Numbered from the stretch's first letter, positions 1 to 7,190 are shown. The stretch is 17,809 nt of DNA from Candidatus Parcubacteria bacterium (GCA_018669975.1 JABHSK010000003.1:1-17809); one strand, 5' to 3'. Numbers and translations: made by a program. Notes: generated by a model from the sequence alone, not told the origin.

Positions 1-918
1 CCTAAACCACCAAAAATAAAAAAACCAAAGAAGGAAAAACATAAGAAAGTAGACAGTGTTACTTCTGTATTGATTGAAGAGGTCAAGAAAAATGGAAATG
101 GAAAAGGACCAGGGTTGCATGTACCCAAGGTGGAGGAGAAACATAAGGATAAAAAAGAAGAATTAAAGCAAGACTTTAGTATACCCAAAGCCTTTGAAGC
201 AACACCAAAAGCAGCAGAAACACCAAAACAAAAGGAACTTGAGCAGGGGCCACAATTTCATCAACCAGAGCCTAGGATAAGGGCTAAGATTATTAGCGAG
301 GGTGGAGGAGTGGACTTGATACCACAGTCTGCTAAAACGCGTAGTTGGAAACAGATTCTAAATTTGTTAGCCGTATCTTTTGTGGGAGCATTGATAGTGG
401 TTGGTTTGTTTTATATCACTCTATTTTTTCAAGAAAAGAATAAAGAAGCTAAAAAACAACTAGAACTTCAACAAATTTCAGATTTAGAAGAGCAAGTTTT
501 GAATTATAGGGGTCTTAACGAAGAAATAGAGGAACTAGGTAAAGAAATTCTTTTAGTGCATAGTAGCCTGAGCTTACATTTTTATTGGACAAACTTTTTT
601 GAATTACTTGAAAAATATACTGTGGCAGAGGTTTATTATACAAATCTTACGGCTGGTAGTGGTGGAGGATTGACCCTACAGGCAGTTGGTAAAGATTTTG
701 ATGCTGTAGCTCGACAATTAAAACTATTACAGCAACCAGAGGCATTGGAATTTGTAGTTTTTTCAGATATTTCAGCAGCTACTTTATCTGAGAACGGAGT
801 TTCATTTGATATGACTTTGGGACTTAATCCCTTCCTATGGTATTACAATGAAGATTTGATTAATGATCAAGATGAGGAAATAGACGGTGAGGAAGAAGGA
901 GGCGAAAGCGAAGAATAA
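1..918 (+). CDS. pilN: PilN-like type IV pilus alignment protein (5' end outside window)
   Basis: The frame is open from base 1, so the gene starts upstream. The TTG at position 70 is only an internal codon that could be mistaken for a start. About 305 residues are visible. The first ~100 are a lysine/proline/glutamate-rich, low-complexity cytoplasmic tail. A VDLIP motif follows (bases ~310-324), resembling the INLLP motif with which PilN binds cytoplasmic PilM. Next come one membrane helix (bases ~355-430), a coiled coil (QELQQISDLEEQV region) and a ~100-residue extracytoplasmic domain with the two-layer PilN-like pattern. The C-terminus is strongly acidic (DEEIDGEEEGGESEE). PilN normally pairs with PilO, whose homologue follows after 15 bases. 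The identification rests on architecture, motif and gene order rather than strong sequence identity. The long N-terminal tail is unusual, since classical PilN has about 20 residues before the helix. Confidence 0.72.
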   Translation, partial: PKPPKIKKPKKEKHKKVDSVTSVLIEEVKKNGNGKGPGLHVPKVEEKHKDKKEELKQDFSIPKAFEATPKAAETPKQKELEQGPQFHQPEPRIRAKIISEGGGVDLIPQSAKTRSWKQILNLLAVSFVGALIVVGLFYITLFFQEKNKEAKKQLELQQISDLEEQVLNYRGLNEEIEELGKEILLVHSSLSLHFYWTNFFELLEKYTVAEVYYTNLTAGSGGGLTLQAVGKDFDAVARQLKLLQQPEALEFVVFSDISAATLSENGVSFDMTLGLNPFLWYYNEDLINDQDEEIDGEEEGGESEE

Positions 919-933
919 AATTTCAGTTGGTTT

Positions 934-1737
934 ATGAAGAAAGATAAAAATATAAAATTTGAACAACCTTCCGAAGCATTATTGCTGGTAAATAGATACA
1001 TAATTGGTATTATGGGTATCATAATTTTATCTACCCTAGCACTAGGTTATTTTGTATTGCTAAAGCCAAAATTAGCTGAGATTCAAGCGGTTGAACAGAC
1101 GACTGAAGATGAGGAATCCAGGAAGTTAAATAACGAAAAGTTGTTGATGAGGATCAAGCAATTAGCTGATGAATATGAAGAAATAAAAAAAACAAGGCAA
1201 GTAGATTTAGACAATTTAAAGAAAATGGTACCTGATAATCCTCAGATCGCTGAGTTATTTGTGATGGCGGACAGACTGGCATCTGATCGTAATTTTCAGC
1301 TAACATCTATAAGTATTAGTCCTAATATAGAGGCTGAGGAAAAAAAGCAAGCTGTAAATCCTGCGAGAACTAGTGATGATCAGGAAGGTGATGATGGTAC
1401 TACGCTTGAGAAATCAAATGAAGAAAAAGCACTTGAAGAATTGTCAGAGGTTTATGGTGATCTGAAATCATTGACAGTACATCTGACTCTATCTAAATTT
1501 GAAGAAGTTATTGAGGATGAGGACGGTAAAGAGATTAAAGTGAGTCCTTATGTGGCTTTTAAAGAATACTTGAGTGATTTAGAAAATAATTTGAGATTAA
1601 TAGATATTAAGTCAGTTAGCTTTGGTCAATTGGCAGAGCCTGGCGATGAGGATGATGAAGAGGGTGATTTAGGTGAAGCTGAACAAGAGGAAGAGGGTTT
1701 AACATTCACCGTAGACGTTATTACTTACTATAGATAG
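934..1737 (+). CDS. pilO: PilO-like type IV pilus alignment protein
   Basis: This is a 267-residue bitopic membrane protein. It has a short cytoplasmic segment (1-20), one membrane helix (about 22-44), a coiled coil (about 50-95), and then an extracytoplasmic domain with the PilO-type ferredoxin-like pattern (PDNPQIAELFVMADRLA, then a beta strand LTSISIS). Known PilO proteins dimerise with PilN and link the platform and ATPase to outer parts of the machine. A charged loop (about 135-165) and a very acidic insert near the C-terminus (about 235-255, EPGDEDDEEGD) interrupt the fold before the final strand. The start ATG follows the pilN stop by 15 bases with no Shine-Dalgarno. The next ATG lies two bases after the stop, so expression is operonic. 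The family call comes from architecture and position. Confidence 0.75.
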   Translation: MKKDKNIKFEQPSEALLLVNRYIIGIMGIIILSTLALGYFVLLKPKLAEIQAVEQTTEDEESRKLNNEKLLMRIKQLADEYEEIKKTRQVDLDNLKKMVPDNPQIAELFVMADRLASDRNFQLTSISISPNIEAEEKKQAVNPARTSDDQEGDDGTTLEKSNEEKALEELSEVYGDLKSLTVHLTLSKFEEVIEDEDGKEIKVSPYVAFKEYLSDLENNLRLIDIKSVSFGQLAEPGDEDDEEGDLGEAEQEEEGLTFTVDVITYYR

Positions 1738-1739
1738 TT

Positions 1740-2090
1740 ATGGGTGAGAAAAAGACATTATTTATACTATTGATAATACTAGCCATAGTGGCTGTGGTGG
1801 GTGCTTTGTATTTCTTTAATGTACTCAAAACGCCAGAGTCATCAACCTTTAATATTGTTGATGATATAAAATATACCGAGATATATAGGATTAAGGAAAC
1901 AGCTGTTAGTAACATCATTAATTTTGTTAAAACAGACACTTATCCGAATTCGGTGTTTGAGGATTTTTATAATAACAACCAATACAAGAGTTTAACAGAA
2001 TTAATTATTGAAATAAATGTAGAGGATAATATAGGCAATGAAACACCTTTTAATCCGCAAGAATTTCAAGAACCAGAAGAAGTTGAATAA
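1740..2090 (+). CDS. Small single-pass membrane protein in the pilus operon, unidentified
   Basis: This 116-residue protein is not recognised. It has a signal-anchor helix at about residues 6-26 (KKTLFILLIILAIVAVVGAL), then a ~90-residue exported part with a predicted mixed alpha/beta pattern and an acidic, proline-containing tail (QEFQEPEEVE). It occupies the place where pilP sits in Gram-negative pilMNOPQ operons, but it has no lipobox cysteine. It also lacks the proline-rich linker and the beta domain that bind PilQ in classical PilP. Its ATG starts two bases after the pilO stop, and pilB begins three bases after its own stop. It is therefore very likely co-translated and part of the pilus machine, perhaps as a third alignment subunit. 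That role is inferred from position only. Confidence 0.6.
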   Translation: MGEKKTLFILLIILAIVAVVGALYFFNVLKTPESSTFNIVDDIKYTEIYRIKETAVSNIINFVKTDTYPNSVFEDFYNNNQYKSLTELIIEINVEDNIGNETPFNPQEFQEPEEVE

Positions 2091-2093
2091 TAT

Positions 2094-3833
2094 ATGACAC
2101 AGCTTGAATTAAAAAAGATCTTGGATTTTTTAAAAACCAAGAAACTTTTGAACAACAAACAATATAAGGAGCTGACAGAGGAATCCTTTGAGTCTTTTGC
2201 CGATGCTGAGAAAAAGATTCGTCGGGCTGCTTTGGCTTCTGGGGAAGAGTGGACAGAGGTTAAGGGTGTTTTTTATGATATTGAGTATACCAATTTAATT
2301 GGTCGTAAAATAGACGCGGAAGTTTTGAATATATTACCACAAGACTTGTCAGAAAATTATCGTTTAGTTGTTTTCAATAAAGAGGGTAATAAACTAGAAG
2401 CTGGCTTAGTAGATCCAACTAATTTTAAGGCTGTTGAGGCTTTGAATTTTTTGGCTAGGAAAAATAAGCAGCAAGTCAAATATTATATTATTTCAGAGGA
2501 TGGATATAGATCGTCCGCTAAACAATATGAGACTTTAGGTGAAGAAGTGGGGGAGGCTTTGGATACAGCTGAGGCTATTTTCGCACCTAAAGATGAACTA
2601 GTAGGTGCTGATGAGGATATTGGTGAAGTTGTCAAAAGTGCGCCGGTGTCTAAAATAGTATCAGTTGTACTTCGTCATGCTATTGAGGGTAGAGCTTCCG
2701 ACATACATATTGAGCCAGTCGGAAAACAGAGTAAGGTTAGGTATAGGATTGATGGTCTTCTACATACTACTATCGTTTTACCTATTTACGTGCATTCTGC
2801 TTTAATTTCTAGAATTAAAGTTATGGCCAACCTTAAAATTGATGAAACACGTATTCCACAGGATGGCCGTATTCGTATGAAGATTCATAATAAGGAGATT
2901 GATTTTCGTATTTCTACTATTCCATTAATGGGTCAAGAAAAAGTAGTTATGCGTATCTTGGAGACTCCAGATAAGGCACCAAGTTTTGCAGATCTAGGTT
3001 TTATGGGTTTGCAGGCCAAGGTTGTAGATAAGAATATTGATAAACCAAATGGACTATTTCTTTTGACGGGACCAACTGGTTCAGGAAAATCAACTACTTT
3101 ATTTGCAGCTCTAAGTTATTTGAATAAGGAAGAGGTAAATATTGCTACTCTAGAAGATCCGGTTGAATATTATATTCCAGGAGTTAATCAGTCTCAGATA
3201 CGTCCAGAGGTAAAATTTACTTTTGCTTCTGGCTTGAGAGCATTACTTAGACAGGATCCAGACATTATTATGGTTGGTGAGATTCGTGATAATGAAACAG
3301 CTGAGCTGGCTATCCATGCTGGTTTGACTGGTCACTCTGTATTAACAACACTCCATACCAATAGTGCCATGGGAGCCATTCCTAGATTATTTGATATGCA
3401 CGTAGAACCATTTTTGCTAGCTAGTACCCTCAATGCAGTGGTAGCTCAACGTTTGGTCAGAAAGATTTGTACTAAATGTAAAGAGAAAGAAGATGTGCCA
3501 GAGGATGTTGTTAGTACTATCAGAGAAAAGCTAAAGGAAATTCCCAAGGAAGCTTTTTATTCTAATGTAGATCCTAGTAAATTAGTATTTTATAAGGGAA
3601 AGGGCTGCGCAAATTGTGGTAAAACGGGCTATAAGGGGCGTTTATCTATTGTAGAGGCTATGAACATCACTAGGGGCCTACAAGCGGCCATAGTGGATGG
3701 ATTTAATCGTAAGTCAGTTGAAGAAGAGCTAGAAAAACAACATTTTATTAATATGGAGCAGGATGGAATAATCAAGGCTTTATTGGGCCTGACAAGTGTT
3801 GAAGAGGTGATGAGAGTTAGTAAGATTCAATAA
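2094..3833 (+). CDS. pilB: Type IV pilus extension ATPase PilB
   Basis: The 579-residue protein is a complete GspE/PilB ATPase that powers pilin polymerisation from the cytoplasm. It has an N-terminal MshEN-like domain (about 60-135) and the PAS-like N2 domain (about 180-290, ASDIHIEP at 201-208). The RecA-like core has an intact Walker A GPTGSGKS (326-333), an Asp box with TLEDPVEYY (352-360), a Walker B IIMVGEIRD with Glu396, and a His box ending in TTLHTN (418-423). The zinc-binding tetracysteine typical of PilB rather than PilT is present (C459, C462, C505, C508). Every catalytic residue is in place, unlike the PilT-family protein encoded downstream. The start ATG at 2094 lies three bases after the preceding stop and has no Shine-Dalgarno. 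Length and motif order match the family. Confidence 0.96.
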   Translation: MTQLELKKILDFLKTKKLLNNKQYKELTEESFESFADAEKKIRRAALASGEEWTEVKGVFYDIEYTNLIGRKIDAEVLNILPQDLSENYRLVVFNKEGNKLEAGLVDPTNFKAVEALNFLARKNKQQVKYYIISEDGYRSSAKQYETLGEEVGEALDTAEAIFAPKDELVGADEDIGEVVKSAPVSKIVSVVLRHAIEGRASDIHIEPVGKQSKVRYRIDGLLHTTIVLPIYVHSALISRIKVMANLKIDETRIPQDGRIRMKIHNKEIDFRISTIPLMGQEKVVMRILETPDKAPSFADLGFMGLQAKVVDKNIDKPNGLFLLTGPTGSGKSTTLFAALSYLNKEEVNIATLEDPVEYYIPGVNQSQIRPEVKFTFASGLRALLRQDPDIIMVGEIRDNETAELAIHAGLTGHSVLTTLHTNSAMGAIPRLFDMHVEPFLLASTLNAVVAQRLVRKICTKCKEKEDVPEDVVSTIREKLKEIPKEAFYSNVDPSKLVFYKGKGCANCGKTGYKGRLSIVEAMNITRGLQAAIVDGFNRKSVEEELEKQHFINMEQDGIIKALLGLTSVEEVMRVSKIQ

Positions 3834-3856
3834 TTATTTTATAATTAAATATTCCT

Positions 3857-4237
3857 ATGGAAAACAAAAAGATTTTGATAGTGGAGGATGATGATTTTTT
3901 GCTGCAAATGTATGTTACCAAACTGGAGTTGGAAAATTTCAAAGTGACTGGCGCAATCAACGGTGTGCAGGGCCTGAAAGCGGCACAACGTGATAAACCA
4001 GATTTGATGCTATTGGATTTGAATTTGCCAGAGATGGATGGTTTTGAGGTATTGGAACGTCTCAAGGCTGATGATGATACCAAGGATATTCCAGTGTTAG
4101 TTTTAACCAACTACGCTCAAAAAGATAACATTGATAGATGCTTAGAATTAGGGGCTAAGGATTATTTGATTAAGGCTCATTTTGTTCCTTCAGAGGTGAT
4201 CAAAAAAATCAAGGATATTTTGTCAATGGAAGAATAG
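3857..4237 (+). CDS. Single-domain CheY-like response regulator
   Basis: The 126-residue protein is only a receiver domain, without an output domain. The acidic pocket (E10, D11, D12), the phospho-acceptor D54 in LLDLNLPEMDG, the switch T84 and the conserved K106 are all present, so it should be phosphorylatable. It sits between the extension ATPase gene (23 bases before) and the PilT-family gene (16 bases after). Together with the lack of a DNA-binding domain, this suggests it acts by protein contact on the pilus machine, much as PilG/PilH or CheY act. No histidine kinase is encoded in the window, so its phosphodonor is unknown. The receiver call is certain, and the link to the ATPases is inferred from position. 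Confidence 0.92.
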   Translation: MENKKILIVEDDDFLLQMYVTKLELENFKVTGAINGVQGLKAAQRDKPDLMLLDLNLPEMDGFEVLERLKADDDTKDIPVLVLTNYAQKDNIDRCLELGAKDYLIKAHFVPSEVIKKIKDILSMEE

Positions 4238-4253
4238 TAATTTAGATATTTAA

Positions 4254-5306
4254 ATGTCAGACACATTATTAATAAATAATATTTTAAACATTGCCTCCGA
4301 AAGAAAGGCAACGGATGTTCATTTGGTGGCTGGGAGTAACCCAGTGCTTAGAGTTGGTGGTAGAATTATCACTTTGACCGAAGAACAGATTTTAACGCCA
4401 GATATTATAGCCAATATTGCGCAGTCTTTTTTGAATAAAGATGATATGGATAGATTATCTAAGGAACGTGAAGTGGTAACTGTATATACCTGGGCTAATA
4501 GAGCACGCTTTAGGGCCAAAGTCTTTTATCAAAAGGGTTATTTGGCTATATCATTTCGATTGGTGCCACCCTATATTCGCTCACCAAAAGATTTAGGAGT
4601 ACCAGCAGCTATTACACAGCTTTTGAATGCAGAGCGGGGTATTATTTTTATTACGGGACCTTTTGGTAGTGGGCGTACTAGCACAGCTGCATCTTTGATC
4701 GAAACATTAAATCAAAATAAAGGCTTGCATATTCAGACTCTAGAAAAACCAATAGAATATTTGTTTGCTAATAATCAATCGATTGTAGAGCAACGAGAAA
4801 TTGGTCGTGATGCAGTTAGCTTTGTCAAAGGTATGCGAGATATGTTGGATGAAGATATAGACGTTGTTTTGATAGGATCCTTATATGAAGAAGGAAGCGA
4901 GGAGATGATTTTAGAATTGGCGGAGAGCGGTAAATTGGTTTTAGTAATTATGGATGCCAACACGGCTGTTTCAGCTTTAGAAAGATTTGTCAGTAATCTG
5001 CCAGCAGACAAACGTGACTGGGGACAGGACTTGTTAGCAGAGATTTTATTAGGTGTGTTAGCTCAGAGATTATTGCCACGCATAGGTGGAGGTATGAGTA
5101 TGGCCTCAGAGGTTTTGACTAGTACTCCAGCAGTAAAATCTAGTATTGCTGATAATAAATTTCATCAATTAAATAGTATCATTCAAACTTCTCGTGATGA
5201 GGGTATGATAAATTTAGACAAATCTTTATTAGAATTAACTCGGGTAGGTGAAGTTAGTCGGGAGGATGCTAGACAACATTCTATAGATGCTCAATCGTTT
5301 AAGTAA
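4254..5306 (+). CDS. PilT-family protein with degenerate ATPase motifs (probable pseudo-ATPase)
   Basis: At 350 residues the length and fold match PilT, the pilus retraction ATPase. It has an N-terminal PAS-like domain (ATDVHLVAG, 19-27; RFRAKVF, 85-91), a RecA-like core, and a C-terminal part with a PilT-like AIRING-related segment (TPAVKSSIADNK, 291-302). The catalytic motifs are altered. Walker A reads GPFGSGRT (135-142) with Arg141 for lysine. The Asp box reads TLEKPIEY with Lys for Asp (K165). Walker B reads VVLIGSLYE with Ser209 for the catalytic Glu. The His box reads GKLVLVIMDANTA, with Lys227 and Asp234 for the two histidines. The reading frame is intact, so the gene is probably maintained for a non-hydrolytic or accessory role. 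True PilT activity is unlikely. An active PilT elsewhere in the genome cannot be excluded. Confidence 0.88.
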   Translation: MSDTLLINNILNIASERKATDVHLVAGSNPVLRVGGRIITLTEEQILTPDIIANIAQSFLNKDDMDRLSKEREVVTVYTWANRARFRAKVFYQKGYLAISFRLVPPYIRSPKDLGVPAAITQLLNAERGIIFITGPFGSGRTSTAASLIETLNQNKGLHIQTLEKPIEYLFANNQSIVEQREIGRDAVSFVKGMRDMLDEDIDVVLIGSLYEEGSEEMILELAESGKLVLVIMDANTAVSALERFVSNLPADKRDWGQDLLAEILLGVLAQRLLPRIGGGMSMASEVLTSTPAVKSSIADNKFHQLNSIIQTSRDEGMINLDKSLLELTRVGEVSREDARQHSIDAQSFK

Positions 5307-5316
5307 TTTTTGATTT

Positions 5317-6528
5317 ATGCCTGTTTATAAATATCGTGCTAGAACAACACAGGGTAGGGTGACGGTGGGAGCTGTAGAAGCTGTCACTGAATCCGAGGCA
5401 GCTGAGCTTCTTAGTGAAAAAGGCTTAGTTGTTTTATCTTTATCACAAACCGCACGAAAGTCAGGTAAAAAGGGTTGGAATATTAATATTGGAAAAGTTA
5501 AACATAAAGACTTAGTTATTTTTTCTCGTCAGTTATCAGTTATGATTTCGGCTACTGTGCCGATAGTCCAGGCTCTGAAAATTTTATCTCAACAAACACC
5601 AAATCCTGTTTTTATAGAAAAAATAGTTGAAATGTCCAATGATGTAGATGGCGGCATGAAACTTTCTAGTGCTTTGGCTAAACATCCTAAAATTTTTAGT
5701 CATTTTTTTGTAGCCATGGTTAAGTCTGGTGAAACCTCTGGTAAGCTCGATGAAATCCTGGGATATCTAGCAGATCAAATGGAAAAAGATTATGATTTGA
5801 TCTCTCGTATCAAGGGAGCTATGATTTATCCTATATTTGTTATTTCGGGTATGGTTGTGGTTGGTTTTTTGATGATGACTTTCGTGGTGCCAAAAATGAC
5901 CAAGATGCTAGAAGAGACTGGAGCAGAATTACCGCTGTTGACTCAGATATTGATAAATGTTTCAGGTTTTATGGCTGATTATTGGTGGTTAATAATTATT
6001 GGTTTTATTGGTTTTGTAGTTTTATTTAAAGCCTGGACTGGGTCCAAAGCTGGAAAACTAACCTGGGACGCAGCCAAAATCCGTATGCCAATTTTTGGAG
6101 TCCTATTTAAAAAAGTATACATTGTTCGTATGACCAGAGGGCTTTCTACTTTGATTCGTGGTGGTGTGCCAATTGCTTCAGCTTTGAAGATTACGGCTGA
6201 GGTTGTGGATAACCGAGCTTATCATAAATTGATCATGGATACAGTTCATGAAGTAGAAGGTGGTAATTCAATAGCAGTTTTATTTGTAAAATCAAAATTA
6301 GTTCCCAAAATGCTTTCGCAGATGATGGTAATAGGAGAGCGAACCGGTAAATTGGATACTGTTTTAGATAGATTAGGTAGTTTTTATAGTCGAGAAATAG
6401 ACAATTTAGTAGGAGGCTTAACTGCTTTGATAGAGCCATTAATTTTGGTGATTATGGGTGTTGGTGTGGCTGGTATGGTTGCAGCTATTATGCTGCCAAT
6501 GTTTCAAGTAGCCCAGAGTATGGCCTAA
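5317..6528 (+). CDS. pilC: Type IV pilus inner-membrane platform protein PilC
   Basis: The 403-residue protein is a complete GspF/PilC polytopic platform protein, which couples the cytoplasmic ATPase to pilin assembly. The N-terminal MPVYKYRART motif is typical of the family. Two homologous cytoplasmic helical domains are seen (about 64-165 and 266-365). Their repeated motifs SGETSGKLDEIL (137-148) and IGERTGKLDTVL (339-350) show the internal duplication. Membrane helices lie at about 168-192, 222-240 and 374-397. The start ATG is ten bases after the PilT-family stop. The gene ends the machine operon: the following 156 bases hold a new promoter, and no terminator is visible directly behind the stop. 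Confidence 0.96.
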   Translation: MPVYKYRARTTQGRVTVGAVEAVTESEAAELLSEKGLVVLSLSQTARKSGKKGWNINIGKVKHKDLVIFSRQLSVMISATVPIVQALKILSQQTPNPVFIEKIVEMSNDVDGGMKLSSALAKHPKIFSHFFVAMVKSGETSGKLDEILGYLADQMEKDYDLISRIKGAMIYPIFVISGMVVVGFLMMTFVVPKMTKMLEETGAELPLLTQILINVSGFMADYWWLIIIGFIGFVVLFKAWTGSKAGKLTWDAAKIRMPIFGVLFKKVYIVRMTRGLSTLIRGGVPIASALKITAEVVDNRAYHKLIMDTVHEVEGGNSIAVLFVKSKLVPKMLSQMMVIGERTGKLDTVLDRLGSFYSREIDNLVGGLTALIEPLILVIMGVGVAGMVAAIMLPMFQVAQSMA

Positions 6529-6533
6529 AACTA

Positions 6534-6562
6534 TTGTCGTATTTTACAAAAAATGCTATAAT
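6534..6562 (+). promoter_or_regulatory. Sigma70-type promoter of the major pilin gene
   Basis: The -35 element TTGTCG (6534-6539) and the -10 element TATAAT (6557-6562) are separated by exactly 17 bases. The -10 is extended by TG at 6554-6555 (TGCTATAAT). This is the best-formed promoter of the intergenic regions. Transcription would begin near 6569, leaving a leader of about 115 bases before the pilin ATG. Confidence 0.7.
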
Positions 6563-6620
6563 TATTTCATAAGTTTAAATTTAATTAAAAATTAAAAATA
6601 AACAAGATTGTTTTACAGGT

Positions 6621-6646
6621 TAGAGCTTTAGAGATCTCAAGCTTTA
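6621..6646 (+). other. Leader hairpin 1 of the major pilin mRNA
   Basis: The arms TAGAGCTT (6621-6628) and AAGCTTTA (6639-6646) pair over eight positions with one G-U. They enclose a ten-base loop that contains the palindrome GAGATCTC. The hairpin lies in the untranslated leader between the promoter and the start codon. Its function is unknown; mRNA stabilisation or regulation is possible. Confidence 0.45.
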
Positions 6647-6649
6647 ATT

Positions 6650-6671
6650 CTTGTAAGCACTTGCTTATGAG
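6650..6671 (+). other. Leader hairpin 2, directly upstream of the pilin Shine-Dalgarno
   Basis: The arms CTTGTAAGC (6650-6658) and GCTTATGAG (6663-6671) form nine pairs, two of them G-U, around an ACTT loop. The next base starts the Shine-Dalgarno sequence. The hairpin therefore ends exactly where the ribosome binds, which may keep the site unpaired or serve as a regulatory element. Confidence 0.5.
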
Positions 6672-6679
6672 AGGAGGTG
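6672..6679 (+). promoter_or_regulatory. Strong Shine-Dalgarno that sets the pilin start
   Basis: AGGAGGTG is a full match to the usual anti-Shine-Dalgarno. It lies five bases before the ATG at 6685. It decides in favour of that ATG over the upstream in-frame TTG at 6661. Almost no other gene of the window has a comparable site. Confidence 0.85.
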
Positions 6680-6684
6680 GAAAG

Positions 6685-7083
6685 ATGAAAAATAATAAAG
6701 GTTTCACTTTAGTTGAGCTATTAGTTGTTATCGCCATTATTGGTGTATTGTCAGCTGTAGCAGTTGTGAACTTAAACACTGCCCGTAATAAGGGTGTAGA
6801 TGCTGCTAGGAAAGCTAATTTATCAGCTTTACCAGCAGGCGCTGAGGTTTGGTATGATGACCACGCCCTTGTTTATACAGGTTTTTGTGCTGGTGGAGCA
6901 CTCCCAGTTCTTAATGCTATGGATGCTAATGCAGCTGCTGACTGTGATGAAAGTGATACTGCCTGGGCTGCTGAAACAGAGATGGAAGACACTACCAATG
7001 GTACCCATTTTTGTATCGATTCGACTGGTTCTGTAGGATATGAAGCAGCATCAAAGGGTGGTGCAGCTGTAGCTTGTCCGTAA
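6685..7083 (+). CDS. Type IV pilin, probable major pilin
   Basis: This is a 132-residue prepilin. The leader MKNNKG is followed by the prepilin peptidase site G6|F7, Glu at mature position +5, and a hydrophobic alpha1 helix to about residue 28. A motif LNTARNKG marks the end of the helix. The head is Ala/Asp-rich and has four cysteines (FC, DC, FC, AC), suited to two disulfides. It is the likely major pilin because it has its own good promoter, a structured leader, a perfect Shine-Dalgarno, and a terminator right behind. The start is the ATG at 6685, with the Shine-Dalgarno five bases before; a TTG at 6661 would place that site inside the gene. Its N-terminus is about 85% identical in DNA to the next two pilins, while the heads are unrelated by eye. 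Confidence 0.9.
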   Translation: MKNNKGFTLVELLVVIAIIGVLSAVAVVNLNTARNKGVDAARKANLSALPAGAEVWYDDHALVYTGFCAGGALPVLNAMDANAAADCDESDTAWAAETEMEDTTNGTHFCIDSTGSVGYEAASKGGAAVACP

Positions 7084-7110
7084 TAATCATTTTTCAAATT
7101 ATATAAATTA

Positions 7111-7137
7111 CCCCGCAATTTGTATGCGGGGTTTTTT
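7111..7137 (+). terminator. Rho-independent terminator after the first pilin
   Basis: CCCCGCA (7111-7117) and TGCGGGG (7125-7131) form a perfect seven-base-pair GC-rich stem with a seven-base loop, followed at once by six T (7132-7137). It lies 28 bases after the pilin stop. It separates this pilin from the next transcription unit and is the only clear terminator seen in the window. Confidence 0.93.
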
Positions 7138-7153
7138 ATTTTTAGGTGTTTTA

Positions 7154-7162
7154 TGGTATAAT
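7154..7162 (+). promoter_or_regulatory. Extended -10 promoter of the second pilin
   Basis: TGGTATAAT is an extended -10 element with a perfect TATAAT (7157-7162). No good -35 is seen; the matching position falls in the T tract of the terminator (around 7134-7139, TTTTAT). The start of transcription near 7169 leaves about 20 bases of leader before the ATG at 7191, without a Shine-Dalgarno. Confidence 0.6.
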
Positions 7163-7190
7163 TATGTTGTAAAAATAAACATAAAATAGA

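Noticed and set aside
1721..1939. Minus-strand open frame of 72 codons over the pilO/small-protein junction
   Set aside because: It overlaps two well-supported + strand genes and has no recognisable motif. Hydrophobicity arises from the complement of the membrane helix codons.
3840..3845. TATAAT upstream of the response regulator as a promoter
   Set aside because: The -35 position (TTAGTA) matches poorly and there is no TG extension. The gene is more simply read as part of the pilB operon, though a weak internal promoter is possible.
6529..6684. CRISPR, riboswitch class or small RNA in the pilC-pilin gap
   Set aside because: No repeat-spacer pattern and no known riboswitch consensus was seen, only two hairpins in a likely mRNA leader, reported as such.
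6800..7036. Alternative + frame within the first pilin
   Set aside because: It lies wholly inside the pilin gene in another frame and lacks its own start signal; it is a shadow of the pilin.
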